From positions 1-64,000 of the forward strand of contig JADFMN010000005.1 of NCBI GenBank assembly GCA_022563855.1: DNA of 64,000 nucleotides. The letters are read 5' to 3'. The stretch's first letter is position 1, and the number at the start of each line of letters is the position of its first letter. The notes beneath the pieces are model-generated. The model did not search any database and had not been told where the DNA came from. It saw nothing but the letters and a program-made list of their open reading frames with translations. Position numbers and translations under genes: made by a program. This stretch comes from Armatimonadota bacterium. Lineage in GTDB: Bacteria > Armatimonadota > Fimbriimonadia > Fimbriimonadales > Fimbriimonadaceae. Of this stretch, positions 33,260 through 42,325 are shown one piece after another.

Positions 33260-35605
33260 CTAGCGCAACGCCAGTTTCAGCACGTCGTTGGCGTTCTTCA
33301 CCGGGTGGAACTCCAACTCTGATCTTGGACCCTCAGGAAGTTCGTCCAAGTCGCGCATATTGTCCATGGGCAGAATCACGTGCTTGATTCCGGCCCGGTG
33401 CGCAGCTAGCATCTTTTCTCGGATTCCGCCGACGGGCAGGACCTTGCCGCGCAGGGTGATTTCGCCTGTCATGGCCAAGTCGCATCGTACTGGCCGTTTG
33501 GTGTACGCGGACACGACGGCGGTCAACATCGTTACTCCTGCGCTCGGCCCGTCTTTCGGGACAGCGCCCTCCGGTACGTGAATGTGAGTGTCGAACCGGA
33601 ACTCCCTATCCTTGTGCAGCGACTTCTGGTTCGCGCGAATGTAGGTCAACGCGGCGAGCGCGGACTCCTTCATCACGTCGCCCAGCGAACCGGTGAGGCG
33701 GACCTGCGGCTGTTCACCGTAGGGCAGGCTCAGGTTGACCTCGATCGTGACGATGTCGCCGCCGTACTCAGAGTACACGAGCCCGGTGGCAGCGCCGATT
33801 TCATCTTTTCGGCCTTTCATTCCGTACCGGAAAAGCGGCTTGCCGAGCATCTTGATTAGTTGCTTGGGGTCGACCTTGACCCGCTGGGCGTCGCCTTCGG
33901 CTATCATTCGGGCAGCTTTGCGGCAGATCGTCCCGATCTCTCGCTGCAGTGATCGAACCCCTGCCTCTCGCGTGTATTGGCGGATCACCGTCTCAAGCGT
34001 CCTCTTGGAAATAGTGAGCTGCGACTTCTTCAGACCGTGTTCGCTCAACTGCTTCCCAACAAGGAACCGCTGGGCGATGTTTAGCTTCTCGACCTCCGTG
34101 TAGCTGGGGAAGTGGATGATCTCCATGCGATCTCGCAGTGCAGGCGGGATGTTCTCCAGCAAATTTGCCGTTGCAATGAACATGACGTTGCTCAGGTCGA
34201 ACGGCACCTCGATGTAGTGGTCGGAGAAGTTCACGTTCTGCTCAGGGTCGAGCGCCTCTAACAGCGCGCTTGTCGGGTCTCCGCGCAGATCGCTCGCCAT
34301 CTTGTCGACCTCGTCCAACATGAAGACCGGATTGTTCGTTCCGCACTGCTTGATGCCGTGGACGAGCCGCCCCGGCATTGACCCGATATAAGTGCGCCGA
34401 TGACCCCGGATCTCGGCCTCATCTCGGACGCCGCCAAGCGATATTCGCAGGAACTTTCGACCGACAGACTCGGCGATCGACCGACCGATGCTGGTCTTGC
34501 CGACGCCGGGCGGCCCTACGAAGCACAGGATCGGACCTCGCAGGCTCTGGCTCAACTGGCGGACCGCCAAGAAGTCGAGGATGCGGTTCTTGACCTTCTC
34601 AAGTCCGTAGTGGTCTCGGTCTAGGATGAGGCGCGCTTGCTTGACGTCGATTTCGTCGCGACTGGTGACGTTCCACGGCAGGTCGACCAACCAATCGAGG
34701 TAGTTGCGGATCACCATGCCTTCCGGCGAGCTCGAAGGAGCGCGCTCCAACCGGCGCAGTTCCTGGATCGCCTTCTCTTGGGTTTCCTGCGACATTCCGG
34801 CAGCTTCAATCTTGGATCGATACTCCTCTCCCTCTTCGCTATAGACGTCGTCTTCGCCGCCCAGTTCCTGTTGGATGGCCTTGAGCTGCTCGCGAAGATA
34901 GTACTCGCGTTGAGTCTGCCCCAACTCCTCTTCGACTTTCGTGCGCAAAGATGTTTGCAGCTCCAAAACTTGCAGCTCGCGGGCGAGAATGTGAACGAGC
35001 CTCTCCAACCGGGCGGCAATGTCGTCTTCGGCGAGCAGCTCGTGACGGGCGGCCGTGCTGAGCGTCGGTAGGTGGTGAGCTATCGTGTCTGCGAGCTCTC
35101 CGGGCTCCGTGATCGAACCGAGAATGTCCAGGACTTCGGGAGGCGCTTGCAGTCCGAGCGCCGCAGTCTGCTGGAACGACGACACGCACTCGCGCATCAA
35201 CGCGTCCACCTGCTCGCCGGTGGCTCGTATCTCTGAGATAAACTCGTAGTCGCCTTGCAAGAAGCCGGAGCGCAGCGTCAGCTTGCCGATCCTTGCTCGT
35301 GCCAGGCCGCGAAGAACGACGCGCATGGTGCCATCGGGCAGCGGCAGCACGTGCAGGATTTCGCTCAACGTCCCGATTCGATAAAGATCTCTGGCGGAAG
35401 GATCCTCGACTTGAGGATCCTTCTGGCTCGCGACAACCGTCTCACGGTCGCCTTCTAGCGCCTCTTGCAACGCCCTGAGAGAGATGTCGCGTCCGATCAG
35501 CAGCGTCTGGATCACGCCAGGGAAGTGCACCGTGTCGCGCACCGGCAGAACCGGCGCGTGCAGACGCGTTTTGCTCGCCGTTGACGAACTCGTTCGCCTC
35601 GCCAT
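33260..35605 (-). CDS. lon: ATP-dependent protease Lon (LonA)
   Basis: 781 aa. An N-terminal substrate domain (about 15-210, LPVRDTVHFPG, LPLPDGTMRVVLRG) and coiled coil (EYYLREQLKAIQQELG) precede the AAA+ module with Walker A GPPGVGKTS (about 365) and FMLDEVDK. The Ser-Lys dyad is in PKDGPSAGV (about 686) and GIREKMLAAHRAG (about 729). Degrades misfolded and regulatory proteins in the cytoplasm. An AAGGTG ribosome site precedes the ATG. It converges on dxs with a 55-bp gap. Confidence 0.96.
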   Translation of the reverse strand: MARRTSSSTASKTRLHAPVLPVRDTVHFPGVIQTLLIGRDISLRALQEALEGDRETVVASQKDPQVEDPSARDLYRIGTLSEILHVLPLPDGTMRVVLRGLARARIGKLTLRSGFLQGDYEFISEIRATGEQVDALMRECVSSFQQTAALGLQAPPEVLDILGSITEPGELADTIAHHLPTLSTAARHELLAEDDIAARLERLVHILARELQVLELQTSLRTKVEEELGQTQREYYLREQLKAIQQELGGEDDVYSEEGEEYRSKIEAAGMSQETQEKAIQELRRLERAPSSSPEGMVIRNYLDWLVDLPWNVTSRDEIDVKQARLILDRDHYGLEKVKNRILDFLAVRQLSQSLRGPILCFVGPPGVGKTSIGRSIAESVGRKFLRISLGGVRDEAEIRGHRRTYIGSMPGRLVHGIKQCGTNNPVFMLDEVDKMASDLRGDPTSALLEALDPEQNVNFSDHYIEVPFDLSNVMFIATANLLENIPPALRDRMEIIHFPSYTEVEKLNIAQRFLVGKQLSEHGLKKSQLTISKRTLETVIRQYTREAGVRSLQREIGTICRKAARMIAEGDAQRVKVDPKQLIKMLGKPLFRYGMKGRKDEIGAATGLVYSEYGGDIVTIEVNLSLPYGEQPQVRLTGSLGDVMKESALAALTYIRANQKSLHKDREFRFDTHIHVPEGAVPKDGPSAGVTMLTAVVSAYTKRPVRCDLAMTGEITLRGKVLPVGGIREKMLAAHRAGIKHVILPMDNMRDLDELPEGPRSELEFHPVKNANDVLKLALR

Positions 35606-35674
35606 GTAACTTGCACCTTACCTAACAGTCCTACGGCCTGCAACGGGTGGAATCGCCAGTATTGCCAGTTATCG

Positions 35675-35701
35675 AACCTCTAGGCCTGTTCTTAAGAGGT
35701 T
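35675..35701. repeat. inverted repeat upstream of lon
   Basis: AACCTCT/AGAGGTT, 7-bp stem with a 13-nt loop, in the 217-bp gap between divergent lon and the PilZ gene. It is neither a CIRCE nor a HAIR sequence. It could be an operator for lon. The rest of 35606-35822 holds nothing recognisable. Confidence 0.4.
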
Positions 35702-35822
35702 TTGAGCCAGCCGCTCTGCCGAGTTTGATGCCCAATCTCGGTCAGGATACAGCAATTTTTACAGGTCGTAGAGCCTTTGCAGGCTAGATCGCGGCGATGT
35801 GCCAACCGATAATAGATTTGAG

Positions 35823-36467
35823 ATGTCGAAGATAGGGCTGGAGAGTTTCGCTGGGTCACGGTGCCGCCTTTCCCGGCTCAGCGACGGCAAAAAGTTTGCT
35901 GGCTGGGTCGAGCAGTTCACGGGCGCGCGGCTGGCGGTCGTCTCTGAGACTTCCTTCGACCTGGCCGAGGGCGAGGCTGTCTATGTCGAGCTGTTCGGCG
36001 ATTACGTCACTGCCTGCATGACGGTGGACGTGACGGCTTGCGGGCCAGCGGACGAAGCATTGGACAGTATCTTCCATATGGAGTTGTTGCACGGTCAACC
36101 GACAGCGCAACGAACGGAGGGGACAGTCACGAGCAGAATTCGTGTGGTCGATTCGGCGGAATCGCGTCGGCGCGTCGTTCCCAACTGGAATGTGGCGGTC
36201 ACGCTTGCGGACGGGCAGACGCAAGGTACAGTGCACGACGTCTCTGCCTGCGGACTTGGCATCGACGTTGAAGGACCGATCGAGGCTGGCTCTGAAGTCG
36301 AGCTGGAGGTGCAAACACCCTTGGGCGAGGTGAAGTGCCAGGGGAAAGTTCGGTATTGCCGCGAATTGCCTAACGGTGACGGAACGTACCGTTGCGGGGT
36401 CAACGTCGATTACTTGAGCCGCGTCGACTATGCGCGCTGGGCGCAGATAACCCACGAGGCCGCTTAG
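35823..36467 (+). CDS. PilZ-domain protein (c-di-GMP receptor)
   Basis: 214 aa. The N-terminal half (about 10-100) is a beta-rich YcgR-N-like region; the C-terminal PilZ domain has an SRRR box (about 116-119) and DVSACGLG (about 147), the RxxxR and D/NxSxxG c-di-GMP contacts, although the first is degenerate. The start is uncertain: ATG 35823 or GTG 35799. Its 3' end overlaps the ferredoxin gene by 4 bp, tail to tail. A second PilZ protein and an HD-GYP protein follow within 3 kb. Confidence 0.72.
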   Translation: MSKIGLESFAGSRCRLSRLSDGKKFAGWVEQFTGARLAVVSETSFDLAEGEAVYVELFGDYVTACMTVDVTACGPADEALDSIFHMELLHGQPTAQRTEGTVTSRIRVVDSAESRRRVVPNWNVAVTLADGQTQGTVHDVSACGLGIDVEGPIEAGSEVELEVQTPLGEVKCQGKVRYCRELPNGDGTYRCGVNVDYLSRVDYARWAQITHEAA

Positions 36468-36712
36468 CAGCCGGACCTTTCTTCCGACTCCACCCTATTC
36501 TTCTCCACATAGTCCCGCCACTCGTCTGGCACGTCTGTATCGACAAAGATGGCGGTTACTGGACATTCCGGTTCGCAAAGTCCGCAATCGATGCACTCGT
36601 CTGGGTGGATGACGACCATGGTATCGGTCTCATAGATGCAATCGACTGGACAAACGCTCATGCACGATTTGTCCTTTACGCCGATGCAGGGCTCTGTGAC
36701 TACATAGGGCAT
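36464..36712 (-). CDS. fdxA: 7Fe/8Fe bacterial ferredoxin
   Basis: 82 aa. The N-terminal cluster ligands are in [17 protein letters not shown] and the second set in [12 protein letters not shown], the FdxA arrangement with a [3Fe-4S] and a [4Fe-4S] cluster. A low-potential electron carrier in the cytoplasm. It lies 54 bp downstream of the TetR gene on the same strand, so it may be co-transcribed and controlled by it. Confidence 0.9.
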   Translation of the reverse strand: MPYVVTEPCIGVKDKSCMSVCPVDCIYETDTMVVIHPDECIDCGLCEPECPVTAIFVDTDVPDEWRDYVEKNRVESEERSGC

Positions 36713-36766
36713 GCTGAATCAGGTCGGGGATGCAGTCAACGGACTGCGACCACAATTCATGTTACA

Positions 36767-37411
36767 TTATCGAGCGTTCGCTCTTGAGGACTCAAGTCCA
36801 TCGGCGGGCACCTCCCCCATTCCAGCAGAGACTGGACTGGCGGTGCCGCTGAGGAACAGCCGGATAACTAGATCGCGATCCAGCGACTCCATGGAAGAAG
36901 CGCGCCGGTACTTCGGTCGGTCCAACGACAGCAGATGCACGAACACTTGCCCGAACTCCTCTTTGGAGAGGTCGCGACCGTTGGATTTGGCATAATCGCA
37001 CACGCCTGCTCCGATCGGTCGGAAAACGCAGCTGTCCAGAGCCTTGTCGATCAGGTCGAGTGATTCATCCCCGGAGAGCCATCGGCGATCTCGCAGAACT
37101 TGGACGACGTCCATGGATGTATTTGCCAGTAGGACTTGTCGGACTCCACGAAGGAATGCCTCAGGGCCCTCTTGACGGTCGAGCGCGGACAGCTTGCTCT
37201 CGATTCGCCTCAGCGCCTCACCGATCCAGGCGACGTACAGGCCCTCCTTGCCGTCGAAGTGGTGGTACAGAGTGGGAGCTTTCACGCCGCTGTGATCGAG
37301 AATCTGGGCAACGGTCACTTCGCTGAGGCCCAGCTTGCAGAACAACTGCTGTGCGGCTTCCAAAAGCCTGGCTCGACCGTTCGGACCTGATTCCTTCTGC
37401 GCATTAAGCAT
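36767..37411 (-). CDS. TetR-family transcriptional regulator
   Basis: 214 aa. The HTH domain (about 14-60, GRARLLEAAQQLFCKLGLSEVTVAQILDHSGVKAPTLYHHFDGKEGLY) is standard; the ligand domain is divergent and cannot be assigned to an effector. It is divergent from the A-type Fe-S carrier gene with a 146-bp control region between them, and upstream of fdxA, so an Fe-S or redox regulon is plausible but unproven. Confidence 0.88.
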   Translation of the reverse strand: MLNAQKESGPNGRARLLEAAQQLFCKLGLSEVTVAQILDHSGVKAPTLYHHFDGKEGLYVAWIGEALRRIESKLSALDRQEGPEAFLRGVRQVLLANTSMDVVQVLRDRRWLSGDESLDLIDKALDSCVFRPIGAGVCDYAKSNGRDLSKEEFGQVFVHLLSLDRPKYRRASSMESLDRDLVIRLFLSGTASPVSAGMGEVPADGLESSRANAR

Positions 37412-37557
37412 TTATGATGTTTGTCCTGTCCACCATTATGATGGAGAGCATCCGTTCAAACTTGATTCTGCGTTTGATTGGACGCAATATGGCTCAAATC
37501 GCACCAGTAAAACGGCGATTTTCTTGCGAATCTGTAGATTAGTGTCATTATAGTGGT
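37412..37557. promoter_or_regulatory. divergent control region between tetR and the Fe-S carrier
   Basis: AT-rich for this genome. TTATGATG occurs twice (about 37412 and 37436), with TGTCC twice between the copies. On the plus strand TTGCGA (37524-37529), 16 nt and CATTAT (37546-37551) form a promoter whose -10 ends 6 nt before the ATG of the carrier gene, so that message should be leaderless. The TTATGATG repeats overlap the tetR start region and are candidate operators. Confidence 0.5.
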
Positions 37558-37974
37558 ATGAGCCTAGCAATGGAAGGCCCAACAGAGTCGATTGCGATTT
37601 CGCTGACCGAGCGCGCGGCAGACGAACTCATAGCCTTAATGGCTGCCGAGGGCAAGGCCGATAGCGCCCTGCGTGTATGGGTTGCCGGTGGCGGATGCAG
37701 CGGGATGCAGTACGGTATGGCCCTCGATGATGGCGAGCCGGCTGCCGACGACAAGGTCTTGAGCCACCTCGGCGTCAAGATTTACGTCGATGACATGAGC
37801 CTGCAGTATATGCAGGGTGCCATCGTCGACTACGTCGATGACCAGATGGGGCCTGGATTCAAAATCGAGAACCCCAATGCCACTAGTTCGTGCGGTTGCG
37901 GCTCGTCTTTCAGTACCGAGGACGGTCCTGCGGAGACTGGCGGTTGCGGTAGCTGCGGACACGGTTCGAATTAA
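37558..37974 (+). CDS. A-type iron-sulfur carrier protein (IscA/ErpA/HesB)
   Basis: 138 aa. The three conserved cysteines are in GGGCSGMQYGM and SSCGCGSSF. It hands assembled Fe-S clusters to target proteins. It is longer than the roughly 105-120 aa norm because of a Gly/Cys-rich tail (GGCGSCGHGSN) that could bind additional metal or cluster. Start at ATG 37558, six nt after a -10 box. Confidence 0.92.
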   Translation: MSLAMEGPTESIAISLTERAADELIALMAAEGKADSALRVWVAGGGCSGMQYGMALDDGEPAADDKVLSHLGVKIYVDDMSLQYMQGAIVDYVDDQMGPGFKIENPNATSSCGCGSSFSTEDGPAETGGCGSCGHGSN

Positions 37975-38032
37975 GCGGCGAACTACGCCGCAAAGGGGTG
38001 CCAAGTAGAGCTCCGTCGCCGGGTTGGCTGGC

Positions 38033-38404
38033 TCAGCGCGTCAGGAGTTCGCCTTGCTCTTGAAACACTGAGTGAACGTAATTCACCCACTGAACCCGCT
38101 CCTTGTCGTTTTCCGGCTTTACCTTGAACCCAGTCGCGAATAGTTCCGAGTTCTTGACTTCGATTGAATACCGGGATTCAACATGTACTTCTACCGGCGT
38201 TGCACCGGCCTGTCCGACCATTACGACCAAGGATTGGTCGATCGGAATTCTCTCGCGTGATCGAGTCTGGAACCCTCCGAGGCTGACGTCAACGATCACG
38301 GCTGTGTGTCCATTTCGTCGGTCAGGCCGCCGCACGAATGCGTACTCGAGTAGTTCGAACCTAGCATGGCGCCGCTGATCGCTTCTGGGTTCCTTCTCGC
38401 ACAT
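38033..38404 (-). CDS. single-domain PilZ protein
   Basis: 123 aa. RRHARFELLEYAFVRR (RxxxR) at 11-26 and VDVSLGGFQTRSRE around 39-52 (DxSxxG) are a complete c-di-GMP binding site. No other domain. It lies 57 bp downstream of the HD-GYP gene on the same strand, so sensor and receptor are probably one transcription unit. Confidence 0.85.
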   Translation of the reverse strand: MCEKEPRSDQRRHARFELLEYAFVRRPDRRNGHTAVIVDVSLGGFQTRSRERIPIDQSLVVMVGQAGATPVEVHVESRYSIEVKNSELFATGFKVKPENDKERVQWVNYVHSVFQEQGELLTR

Positions 38405-38461
38405 GTACGGTGATTATCGGACTCTTGGGAAGAATCCGTAGGTTGCAGTAGCTTCGGCTAG

Positions 38462-40693
38462 CTAGGCTGCCAACCCGTCAGCTTGGTCGATCTGGCCGGT
38501 CAGCCCCAGTTCGGAAATGGTCGATTCGAGCGCCTTGACGACGGTTACGTCCAGTTTGCCATCCTTGACGTCCTGCCAGATGATCTCCATAGATTCTTCG
38601 ACGCTCTTTCCAGCTCGATACGCTCTACTGGTTGTCATGGCATCGAACATGTCGGCAACGCTCACGATTCTCACGATGAACTGGATATCGTCTCCCGAAA
38701 GACCGTCGGGATAACCACTGCCGTCGAGCCGTTCATGATGGTATTTGACGATCTGCAAACAGTCTCGGAACAGCTCCATCTCGCTAACGATGGCGGCGCC
38801 CTTGATCGTATGCTGTTTCACGATCTCGTACTCCTCGCCAGTCAGTTTTTCCGGTTTCAGCAGGATTTCATCCGGAATCCCTATCTTTCCGACGTCGTGC
38901 ACGAGCGCACCGTGTTCTACTGTTGCGATCTCCGTAGCGGACAGCCCAAGGTGACGCGCTATCTGGGAGCTGTAGTTTCGCACTCGTTCGGAGTGACCCG
39001 CAGTGTACGGGTCTTTCGCGTCTATTGCCCGCACCATCGTACGAACGGCGACCTCAAGATTGCCCTCCAGCTCCGCGAGGGCAGTGCTCAGCAGGTAGTT
39101 CTTATTCTCTACCTGGCGGTGCTTTCTGTGGACTTCGTTCTTAGCCCGAACTAGCGGTGTTACATCGACGCAGAAGACCAGCAGATGACACGAACCGCCC
39201 GCTTCGTGTGCAACCGGCGCGCAGTAAGCCTCGAAGTGAATGTTGGTCAAGTCCTGACACTGAATCCGGAGGGTTGCGGAGAACGGTTTTCCGTCTTTTT
39301 CAGCGAGTTCGAGGGCTCTGTCGAAGGCTACGCGGTCATCAGGATGAATCGCAGAAAGGACGTTCTCGGTGCTCTCGCTTTCGGCTGTTCCCCACGCCCC
39401 GTTTGTGAAGATGCACTCACCGGCAGCGTATCCGAACAGCCCGATCGGGAGCGTCTGAATTAGGTTGTCGTACCGCGTTTGGAATTCGGCGCCGGCGCTA
39501 ACAGCTTGCTTGAATCGGCTCTGCTGTCCGGAGAGCGTGCCGAGCAGAGCGAGCGCGAACACGGACATCAGCGCGGTGAGAATCAACCTGGTCGCCTGCT
39601 CCCCGCTCGCCAAGGCGCGCTTGCCGTTCGCGTCGGCCAGGCTGCTCTGCAGCTCGCCCATTTCGATCTTCATTGCCAGCGCCAGGTTTGCTCGCTTTGT
39701 GCTTTGATCTGCCCCATCTGCTAGCCGAGCGGCAGAGAACTCGTCGATCAGCGTAGCCAGCCCCAGTCTCTGCTTCGATCGGCAGACGCGAGATACGTGG
39801 GCCATCTGTGACTTCCAACGGAACTCGGGCGGAGCGCCCATCAGCGCTTGGAGCGTGTTGAGGCTCCTCAGCACCGCAATCGTGCTGCCTTGCTCAGCTG
39901 TTGAATCCCTCATCTCGAGATACTCGATAGCGCCGTCTGAGACGATTGCTGCCGCCAGGGCCAGTATGCCGATCGACATCCAAACCCGCCGTTTGCGATG
40001 CAACGCCAGCTCGCCCCAGGGCGAACGTCCGGAGCGGACCAGGCCGTACGAGATGGTTGATGCCAGGAGAGCTGAGATGAGCACGGCGATGGCCAATCCG
40101 AGCCAGAGGCCAGCGCGCAGCTCCTGCATCTGCAACAGGACGCTCGAGTAATCCTGCCGGACGACGAGCACGGAGTCTAGACTTCCGTCGGATTGGGTGA
40201 GAGGCACGTATGCCGTGAGGTAGCTGCCGGAGCCGTCTGTGGCAGGGCTGTCGCTCAAAACCGCATACCCGGACTGTATCGCCTCCAGCGCGTCAGCGAC
40301 CGAAGTCGCATCGAGATTCGTAGCTTTGGATAGCGATGGGTTGCGATCCGCATCTGGTCGCAGAACGTTTATGAGTTCGCCTTCGACAAGTCGGAGCGTG
40401 TACAGAGACTGGATGTTGGGGAGGTTTGCCAGCGTGCGTTCCAAGGCAAGCACCCCTTCACGATGCGCTGCCGAGTGTAGGTCGCCCTCGTCACGGATTG
40501 TCGAGTGGGCGTCGGCGTCGATCTGAAGAGCGGCCAGGTGCGACGCACTTTCAAGCTCTCGCCGTGCGGTAGCCTCCATCGACCACTTGGTCGACGAGTA
40601 CACGACGAGGCAGGATGCCGCCCCAACGGTCAAGAAGCCTAAACCGAGAAGGCACACCAGTTTGATCCAGGAGGAATCGCTCCCTGTGGTCAT
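38462..40693 (-). CDS. membrane-bound HD-GYP c-di-GMP phosphodiesterase with PAS-like domain
   Basis: 743 aa from ATG 40693 (an in-frame TTG at 40720 is possible). A helix at about 12-35, a sensory domain of roughly 160 residues, two more helices near 195-215 and 240-265, a second periplasmic segment with a closing helix near 375-395, a PAS-like domain at about 420-530, a short coiled linker and the HD-GYP domain at about 555-730. HDVGKIG (near 600) and HHERLDGSGYPDGL (near 660) are intact, so it should hydrolyse c-di-GMP in response to an unknown outside signal. Confidence 0.88.
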   Translation of the reverse strand: MTTGSDSSWIKLVCLLGLGFLTVGAASCLVVYSSTKWSMEATARRELESASHLAALQIDADAHSTIRDEGDLHSAAHREGVLALERTLANLPNIQSLYTLRLVEGELINVLRPDADRNPSLSKATNLDATSVADALEAIQSGYAVLSDSPATDGSGSYLTAYVPLTQSDGSLDSVLVVRQDYSSVLLQMQELRAGLWLGLAIAVLISALLASTISYGLVRSGRSPWGELALHRKRRVWMSIGILALAAAIVSDGAIEYLEMRDSTAEQGSTIAVLRSLNTLQALMGAPPEFRWKSQMAHVSRVCRSKQRLGLATLIDEFSAARLADGADQSTKRANLALAMKIEMGELQSSLADANGKRALASGEQATRLILTALMSVFALALLGTLSGQQSRFKQAVSAGAEFQTRYDNLIQTLPIGLFGYAAGECIFTNGAWGTAESESTENVLSAIHPDDRVAFDRALELAEKDGKPFSATLRIQCQDLTNIHFEAYCAPVAHEAGGSCHLLVFCVDVTPLVRAKNEVHRKHRQVENKNYLLSTALAELEGNLEVAVRTMVRAIDAKDPYTAGHSERVRNYSSQIARHLGLSATEIATVEHGALVHDVGKIGIPDEILLKPEKLTGEEYEIVKQHTIKGAAIVSEMELFRDCLQIVKYHHERLDGSGYPDGLSGDDIQFIVRIVSVADMFDAMTTSRAYRAGKSVEESMEIIWQDVKDGKLDVTVVKALESTISELGLTGQIDQADGLAA

Positions 40694-40823
40694 CGCGCGC
40701 TCTTGGTCTCCCGTGTCCAATTATCGGTACGTTGGCCATAGAACTCGCAGTATTGCTGGGGCAAACAGCGCCCAGGCGATCTCACTGCGAGGTCGCCCAG
40801 GCGTTGGAACGGTTATTCGACGG

Positions 40824-42197
40824 CTACTTTGAACCTACCGAAGTGATGAGCACATGGCCGGACTCGGCGTCGTACTGCACGTTCATCTCGAGCGTGTTCT
40901 GAACGAAGCTCAACGGCACGATCGCCCGCCCGTCTTGAATGTAAGGCGCCAATTCGAACAGGAATCGAGTTCCATCCACCAGTCCGTACTCTTCACCGAT
41001 CTTGAACCAAAGCTTGTAGCCTAGCCCCTCTGCGTCGACCTCTTTGGTCTCGTGCGTCCAGCGAACTTCACCGCCGGCTTCCTCGAAAAGGTGGCGGAAC
41101 GGCGTGAGCGGGACGCCGCTGGCCACGGTAGGCATCACGTCGAAGTTAATCTTGTTGCCGTTCAAGCTGATCGTGAACGTACTTCCCTCCGCCAGACGTG
41201 TACCGTAAGTCATGGCTGACAGCTCCAATCGATACGGCTGTGCGGGGCTGGAGACGGCGCTCCCGTCGGGCGGCAGCAATGCCACGCGCTCACCAGTCGG
41301 CGTCATCATGCGCTGGCCGGTCGCCGTTCCCTTGAGCTCGGTCTCAAGCCTCGTTCCTGCCGGGTCGGCTGTTTGCAGCTCATTGTCATTGACCGCCACG
41401 GAGGCAGCAGCTTTCGGCGGTACCGGTTCGGTGACGTTTGCGAACTCGCCGATAGGCGGGTCGGTCGCCCTGATATCCGCTGCGCCGCCTGTCGTCGGAT
41501 CGCCTTTAGCGGTGCTGGCAGTCGACTGCTCGCGTCTTGGCTCGACGCCTCGGCGTTCGGTGCGACCAACCGGATTGTTCACGAACAGCCGCATCTTTTC
41601 GGTCTTGTACGTGCGGTTGTTCTGGTCGACGATCCACGCCTGCACTTCGTGCCAACCGTTCTTGGTCCGGCTCGTGTCCCAGAGATATGTGTACGGAGGA
41701 ACGTTGCGAAGCGACCTGAACGTGTCGTCGATGTAGAAGCTGACGAACACGTTTCGAAGGTTCTGGTGGAATCCGAGCTTGATCGATACCGGGCCTTGCA
41801 CCGTCGCTCCGGCCTTTGGGCGCTCCAAGAAGACCGGCCCGGTCGGCTTGCGATCGACGGCCACGATGCTCGTCTCGTGCGCGACCAGTTTTCCCTTCCT
41901 GTCGTACAGTCGAATCTCGATCGTATTCTCGCCGTCTTTCAACAGAGCGGTGTTGAGCGCGAAGTTCGTCTCTCCGCTGTCGCGAGAGTCATCGACGACG
42001 CGGGATGTGATGCTCTTGCCGTTGACCCGCATCTCGATCATGGCCGCATTGACGCCGTCGTACTGTACTGTGATGGTGCGGTTGTTAGCTGCGCGGCTGA
42101 TCAGAACCGTTCCGTCGATAAAGGTGGCGCCTACAATACCGACCGCAAAGGTCAGCAAGGCGGCCATAACAAGCTTAATTTGCCAATGCGAATTCAT
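40824..42197 (-). CDS. secreted stalk-domain (copper amine oxidase N-like) protein
   Basis: 457 aa. The start at 42197 has GGAG about 7 nt upstream; the longer frame upstream is not signal-like. Signal/anchor helix at about 5-27. Two Ig-like beta modules follow (about 35-210; one shows the NGWHEVQAWIVDQ pattern), then a Thr/Ala-rich linker and a C-terminal stalk domain (PTVASGVPLTPFRHLFEEAGGEVRW ... RAIVPLSFVQNTL), seen in many secreted Gram-positive and Armatimonadota proteins for cell-surface attachment or autolysin partnering. Divergent from the PqaA-like gene. Confidence 0.7.
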   Translation of the reverse strand: MNSHWQIKLVMAALLTFAVGIVGATFIDGTVLISRAANNRTITVQYDGVNAAMIEMRVNGKSITSRVVDDSRDSGETNFALNTALLKDGENTIEIRLYDRKGKLVAHETSIVAVDRKPTGPVFLERPKAGATVQGPVSIKLGFHQNLRNVFVSFYIDDTFRSLRNVPPYTYLWDTSRTKNGWHEVQAWIVDQNNRTYKTEKMRLFVNNPVGRTERRGVEPRREQSTASTAKGDPTTGGAADIRATDPPIGEFANVTEPVPPKAAASVAVNDNELQTADPAGTRLETELKGTATGQRMMTPTGERVALLPPDGSAVSSPAQPYRLELSAMTYGTRLAEGSTFTISLNGNKINFDVMPTVASGVPLTPFRHLFEEAGGEVRWTHETKEVDAEGLGYKLWFKIGEEYGLVDGTRFLFELAPYIQDGRAIVPLSFVQNTLEMNVQYDAESGHVLITSVGSK

Positions 42198-42325
42198 GCC
42201 CAACTCCAAGCCCCAGCAAGATCCCCAACGAGGCCAGACCGCCAGTTTTCCACGTAGCGGTGGAAAAGTCAAGGGGCATTGAGTCTGCGAGGGGGTTGCG
42301 AAGGAACGGCTAAACTGTGCCAACC

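Noticed and set aside
35675-35701. CIRCE or HAIR heat-shock operator before lon
   Set aside because: The stem AACCTCT/AGAGGTT does not match either consensus.
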